A stretch of DNA of 64,000 bases from Gemmatimonadaceae bacterium (GTDB lineage Bacteria > Gemmatimonadota > Gemmatimonadetes > Gemmatimonadales > Gemmatimonadaceae): contig JADZDM010000001.1 of assembly GCA_020851035.1 (NCBI GenBank), forward strand, positions 1-64,000. Reading direction: 5' to 3'. Of this stretch, positions 61,136-64,000 are shown in pieces (position 1 is the stretch's first letter; each line of letters begins with the position of its first letter). Both the position numbers and the translations under genes were made by a program. Under the pieces are notes generated by a model, which searched no databases, was not told the origin of the DNA, and worked only from the letters and a program-made list of their open reading frames with translations.

Positions 61136-62490
61136 GGCGTCGCGGCGCTCGTCGCCGGCGTGGCGAGGCGCAGACGGTCGCCGTCACTCACGGCCACCGC
61201 GGTGGCCGGCACCAGCACGTCCCCGGCCACCAGGCCGCCCAGGATCTCGGCGCGGCCACCGGTGATCATGCCGGTGGCGACGGCCTGGCGCCGCGCACGG
61301 CCGTCGCGCACCACCAGCACCCACGGCGCCGTGGTGCCGCCGTCGTGGATGTCGGCGGCCGCTGCCACCAGCACACCGGGATGGCGCGCGGTCTCGATGT
61401 CCACCGAAACCGTCATGTCCTGCCGCAGGTACGCTGGTGGTGTCGTGACGGCGAGTTGGACCTTCACCGAGGCACGCAGCAGGTCGACCCCCGGGTTGAT
61501 GAAGGAGACGGTGGCCGCGAATCGCTCCGCCGGATAGGCGTCGGCCGACACCAAGGCCGCCTGGCCCACTGCCACCTGTGCCAGGTTCTTCTCGTCGACC
61601 TGCACCTCGATGCTCATCGCGCCGGAGGGTGACAAGGCCATCAGGGCCACCCCGACCTGCGCCACGTCGCCGACCTCGATGTTCCGCGCGATGAGCACGC
61701 CGGCGCGCGGTGCGAGGATGACCCGGTAGCCGACCCGGGTGCGTGCGGCCTCCAGGCTCGCGCGCGCCTGCGCGAGCTGCGTCGCGACGACGGTGAAGTT
61801 CCCGCCCCCGCGCTGGTTCGTGAACACCGTGAGTTCGGCCGCCCGCACGTCGGCCCGGGCGAGTGCGAGGTTCTTGCGCGCCGCGTCCATCGAGGACTGT
61901 GTGTCGAACCCCTCGGCCGCGAGGTTCCGGCCGACCTCCTGCTCGACGTTCAAGAGCGAGGCGCGCGCCTGCGCGAGCGCCTGCTGCGCCGCCGGGAGCG
62001 TCAGCTCACGCAACTGCCGGACCTGCGCCTCCGCCTGCCGCACCTGGCCATCCGCCTGCAGTGCCAATGCGCGGGTCTCGGTCGCATCGAGCACGATGAG
62101 CGTGTCGCCGGCGCGTACGGTCTGCCCCTCGCGCACGGGCACGCGCACCACCACGCCGCTGGCGAGTGTGCCGATCTCGGAGCGGAAGAGCGTGGCCACG
62201 TGACCACTGGCGACGAGCGTGCGCACCAGCGCCACCCGCACCACCGGGGACGGCACCACCACGGGACCGAGCAGCCACGGGCGCACCAGCACCACAGCCA
62301 GCACGCTCGCGCCGACCGCACCTGCCGCCCAGAGCCACCGCGACCGGTGTGACGCTGCCACTGCCACCGGTGGCCCCGGTCCTGGGGGTGGGGTCGTCGC
62401 TGGGTCCGGCGGGCGGCGTGGCGCGGGCGCCGGCGCCGGGCGTGGTGGAACTGGTGCTGGCGCTGGCTCTCGTGTGAGTGTCGGTGTCAC
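61132..62490 (-). CDS. Periplasmic adaptor (HlyD/MacA family)
   Basis: 452 aa from GTG 62490. A Pro-rich cytoplasmic N-terminus ([20 protein letters not shown]) leads to one membrane helix ([18 protein letters not shown]), a biotinyl-lipoyl half ([20 protein letters not shown]), a long coiled-coil hairpin (residues about 150-250), the second lipoyl half ([20 protein letters not shown]) and beta-barrel domains. It forms an exporter with the two downstream genes; the outer-membrane partner is not here. The cargo is unknown. Confidence 0.9.
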   Translation of the reverse strand: MTPTLTREPAPAPVPPRPAPAPAPRRPPDPATTPPPGPGPPVAVAASHRSRWLWAAGAVGASVLAVVLVRPWLLGPVVVPSPVVRVALVRTLVASGHVATLFRSEIGTLASGVVVRVPVREGQTVRAGDTLIVLDATETRALALQADGQVRQAEAQVRQLRELTLPAAQQALAQARASLLNVEQEVGRNLAAEGFDTQSSMDAARKNLALARADVRAAELTVFTNQRGGGNFTVVATQLAQARASLEAARTRVGYRVILAPRAGVLIARNIEVGDVAQVGVALMALSPSGAMSIEVQVDEKNLAQVAVGQAALVSADAYPAERFAATVSFINPGVDLLRASVKVQLAVTTPPAYLRQDMTVSVDIETARHPGVLVAAAADIHDGGTTAPWVLVVRDGRARRQAVATGMITGGRAEILGGLVAGDVLVPATAVAVSDGDRLRLATPATSAATP

Positions 62491-62499
62491 CGTGCCGCG

Positions 62500-63087
62500 C
62501 TACGCCGCGACCGTCAGTTCCGGCCGGTACTGCTGGCTGCGCGGACCGAGTGTGTCGCGGATCGCCCCCAGTTCGTGCGCCGTGCCGTGTGCGATCACGA
62601 CGAAGCGGCCCGCGGTGAGGTGTGCCTCGTACTCGATGATGCTGTCCTTCGGGATGCCGATGCTCACCAGTGCTGCGCCGATCACGCTCGCGCTGCCGAG
62701 CAGGACGGCGCCCTCGAGCGTGGCGATGATCCACGTGAGCAGCGGGCCCGCCACCAGCAGTGGTCCGACGCCGGGAATGACGAAGAAGGCGGAACCGAAC
62801 AGCATGCCCCAGAGTCCGCCCCAGAATGCCCCGGACTTGCCCCATGCCTTCATCCGGCCGCCGGTGGAATAGTACCCCACCACCTCCTCCTCCGTCTGGT
62901 AGTCCTTCGCGACGATGGAGAGCTTCCGCATGTCGAATCCGGCCTTCTGCACGTCACGCACCGCCTTCTCGGCGGCCTCATGTGAGTCGTAGACGGCGAC
63001 GACGGCCTCGATCACCCCGGTGTCCAGCTGCTTCAGCGGAGCGTGCGCCGCGACGGATGGTGCGTCCATGTGCATTCCTGTGGTCAT
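62500..63087 (-). CDS. General-stress-type membrane protein (DUF1269-like)
   Basis: 195 aa. A ferredoxin-like N-terminal segment (IEAVVAVYDSHEAAEKAVRD, VQKAGFDMRKLSIVAKDY) is followed by a Gly-rich membrane stretch (WGGLWGMLFGSAFFVIPG, VGPLLVAGPLLTWIIATL) and a second ferredoxin-like repeat (VSIGIPKDSIIEYEAHLT, FVVIAHG). This layout is seen in general stress 17M / DUF1269-like proteins. Role not established. ATG 63087. Confidence 0.78.
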   Translation of the reverse strand: MTTGMHMDAPSVAAHAPLKQLDTGVIEAVVAVYDSHEAAEKAVRDVQKAGFDMRKLSIVAKDYQTEEEVVGYYSTGGRMKAWGKSGAFWGGLWGMLFGSAFFVIPGVGPLLVAGPLLTWIIATLEGAVLLGSASVIGAALVSIGIPKDSIIEYEAHLTAGRFVVIAHGTAHELGAIRDTLGPRSQQYRPELTVAA

Positions 63088-63234
63088 GGGGGGCGGCGCG
63101 TGCGGCGGGCCGCTGCACCGGACCGGGGGTGCGGCGGACAGTGTCGCGCACGCCCGGACACCATGACGCTACGTCTTCGGTGCCCTGACGCGGAGGTTCG
63201 GAAACTACGTACGGACTGTCATCGCATCCCGGCG

Positions 63235-63984
63235 TCAGTGGCCTCCGGTCGCGCCGTCCACATCCGTGGCGAGGAAAGCAGCCGCCTGCGCGTCGCCGTC
63301 GGCCGCCGCCTGGCGCAGCAGTCGTTCCCCCCGCGCCCGGTCCTGCTTCACTCCCGTCCCATGCCAGTACAGGCGACCGAGCTCGCCGTTCGCCGCCGCG
63401 ACGATGTCCGGTGCATCGCACCCGGTGGCGCGCTGCAGGTGATACACCGCCTGCTTCGTGGCACCGGCATCACCGCCGGCGAGCAGCACCCGCGCGATGT
63501 TGTACTCCGCGCTCAGGTCGCCGCCCTTCGCGGCGGCGGTGTAGTGCTTGGCCGCTGCCGCCAGGTCCACCGCCGTGCCGCGACCGAATTCATGGATGAG
63601 GCCGAGGTTGTAGCTGGCGGTCGTGTTCCCGAGCTTCACGGCCTGCAGGCTGAGTTGCCGCGCGCGCGCCTCGTCGATCGGGCCGCCGATGCCCTCGAGC
63701 AGCAGGAATCCCAGCAGCATGTGCGCATCGGCGCGGCCGCGCTCACGACCCGTTCCCCGGGTGATCGCGAGTTCCATCCACGCACGCGCCGCGGCATGAT
63801 CGGTCTCGTCCTGCGAATTGGACGACAGGTCACGCGCGAGCTCCACCATCGCCGCCACGTCGCCCCGCGGATCCGGATCGGAGGGCAGAACGGGTGACGG
63901 CGGCCTCGCGCCGAGCAGGCGACGGAAGAGTCCCGGCGCCGGCGCCTCGAACACCGACTCCGGCTGGCCTGCCGCCAGCAGCAT
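63235..63984 (-). CDS. Sel1-repeat protein, possibly continuing past the right edge
   Basis: 249 aa from the only visible ATG, 63984; the frame stays open to the window edge, so the true start may lie beyond it. Sel1/TPR-like repeats: AHMLLGFLLLEGIGGPIDEA, ASYNLGLIHEFGRGTAVDLA, AEYNIARVLLAGGDAGATKQ, and GELGRLYWHGTGVKQDRARG. Such proteins are scaffolds, often exported. No signal peptide is visible in the part seen. Confidence 0.8.
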   Translation of the reverse strand: MLLAAGQPESVFEAPAPGLFRRLLGARPPSPVLPSDPDPRGDVAAMVELARDLSSNSQDETDHAAARAWMELAITRGTGRERGRADAHMLLGFLLLEGIGGPIDEARARQLSLQAVKLGNTTASYNLGLIHEFGRGTAVDLAAAAKHYTAAAKGGDLSAEYNIARVLLAGGDAGATKQAVYHLQRATGCDAPDIVAAANGELGRLYWHGTGVKQDRARGERLLRQAAADGDAQAAAFLATDVDGATGGH

Positions 63985-64000
63985 CCACCGCCGTGACAGC

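Overview
The window is a high-GC, gene-dense bacterial chromosome segment. The best guess at its source is a phototrophic member of the Gemmatimonadota or a close relative. The grounds are the mix of many secreted and Sel1/TPR proteins, short overlapping genes with frequent GTG starts, and a purple-bacterial LH2-type antenna operon sitting among ordinary heterotroph genes. This is an inference: there is no rRNA or other decisive marker, and I recognised no tRNA.

Left end (1-11.1 kb), defence. A CRISPR array of at least 30 identical 36-bp repeats runs off the left edge. It is followed on the opposite strand by a type I-G (formerly I-U) interference operon read cas3 > csx17 (cas8g) > csb1 (cas7) > csb2 (cas5-cas6). 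No cas1, cas2 or cas4 lies in the window. The right end of the array abuts a broken mazF toxin gene. Upstream of cas3 lies a RES/Xre toxin-antitoxin pair with a duplicated operator-like motif.

11.2-27.3 kb: two secreted paralogues of unknown function; sbcD-sbcC plus a GNAT protein; a pterin cluster (6-pyruvoyltetrahydropterin synthase of the C-x5-HGH type, GTP cyclohydrolase I, a short-chain dehydrogenase) that looks like a tetrahydrobiopterin pathway; a long-chain acyl-CoA synthetase; an orphan ParA with a TPR protein; and a phosphoribosyltransferase. Two dispersed-repeat elements fill spaces between convergent genes.

27.5-35.6 kb: ligA, a YtxH-like protein, a TPR protein, a pyrimidine-nucleoside phosphorylase, an M1 peptidase and a GH16 glucanase.

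35.6-37.9 kb: the most striking locus. pucB and pucA encode LH2-type beta and alpha antenna polypeptides very like the B800-850 proteins of purple bacteria, followed by a PucC/LhaA-family protein. Upstream is a promoter carrying two TGT-N12-ACA (PpsR/CrtJ) boxes exactly 8 bp apart, the second covering the -35 hexamer. Reaction-centre genes are absent from the window, so this looks like a stand-alone accessory antenna operon under aerobic/light repression.

38-64 kb: gyrB; cyclic-di-GMP proteins (GGDEF-EAL, HD-GYP); a GspG-like pseudopilin; dciA-recF; enoyl-CoA hydratase; an M28 peptidase; mtnA-glpK; a cytochrome c maturation set (ccmE of the CxxxY type, ccmF, a ccmH-like gene with a twin-arginine leader, a ccmI/zinc-ribbon protein); a LuxR-type regulator; a MacAB-like exporter operon; a general-stress-like membrane protein; and a Sel1-repeat protein cut by, or lying very close to, the right edge.
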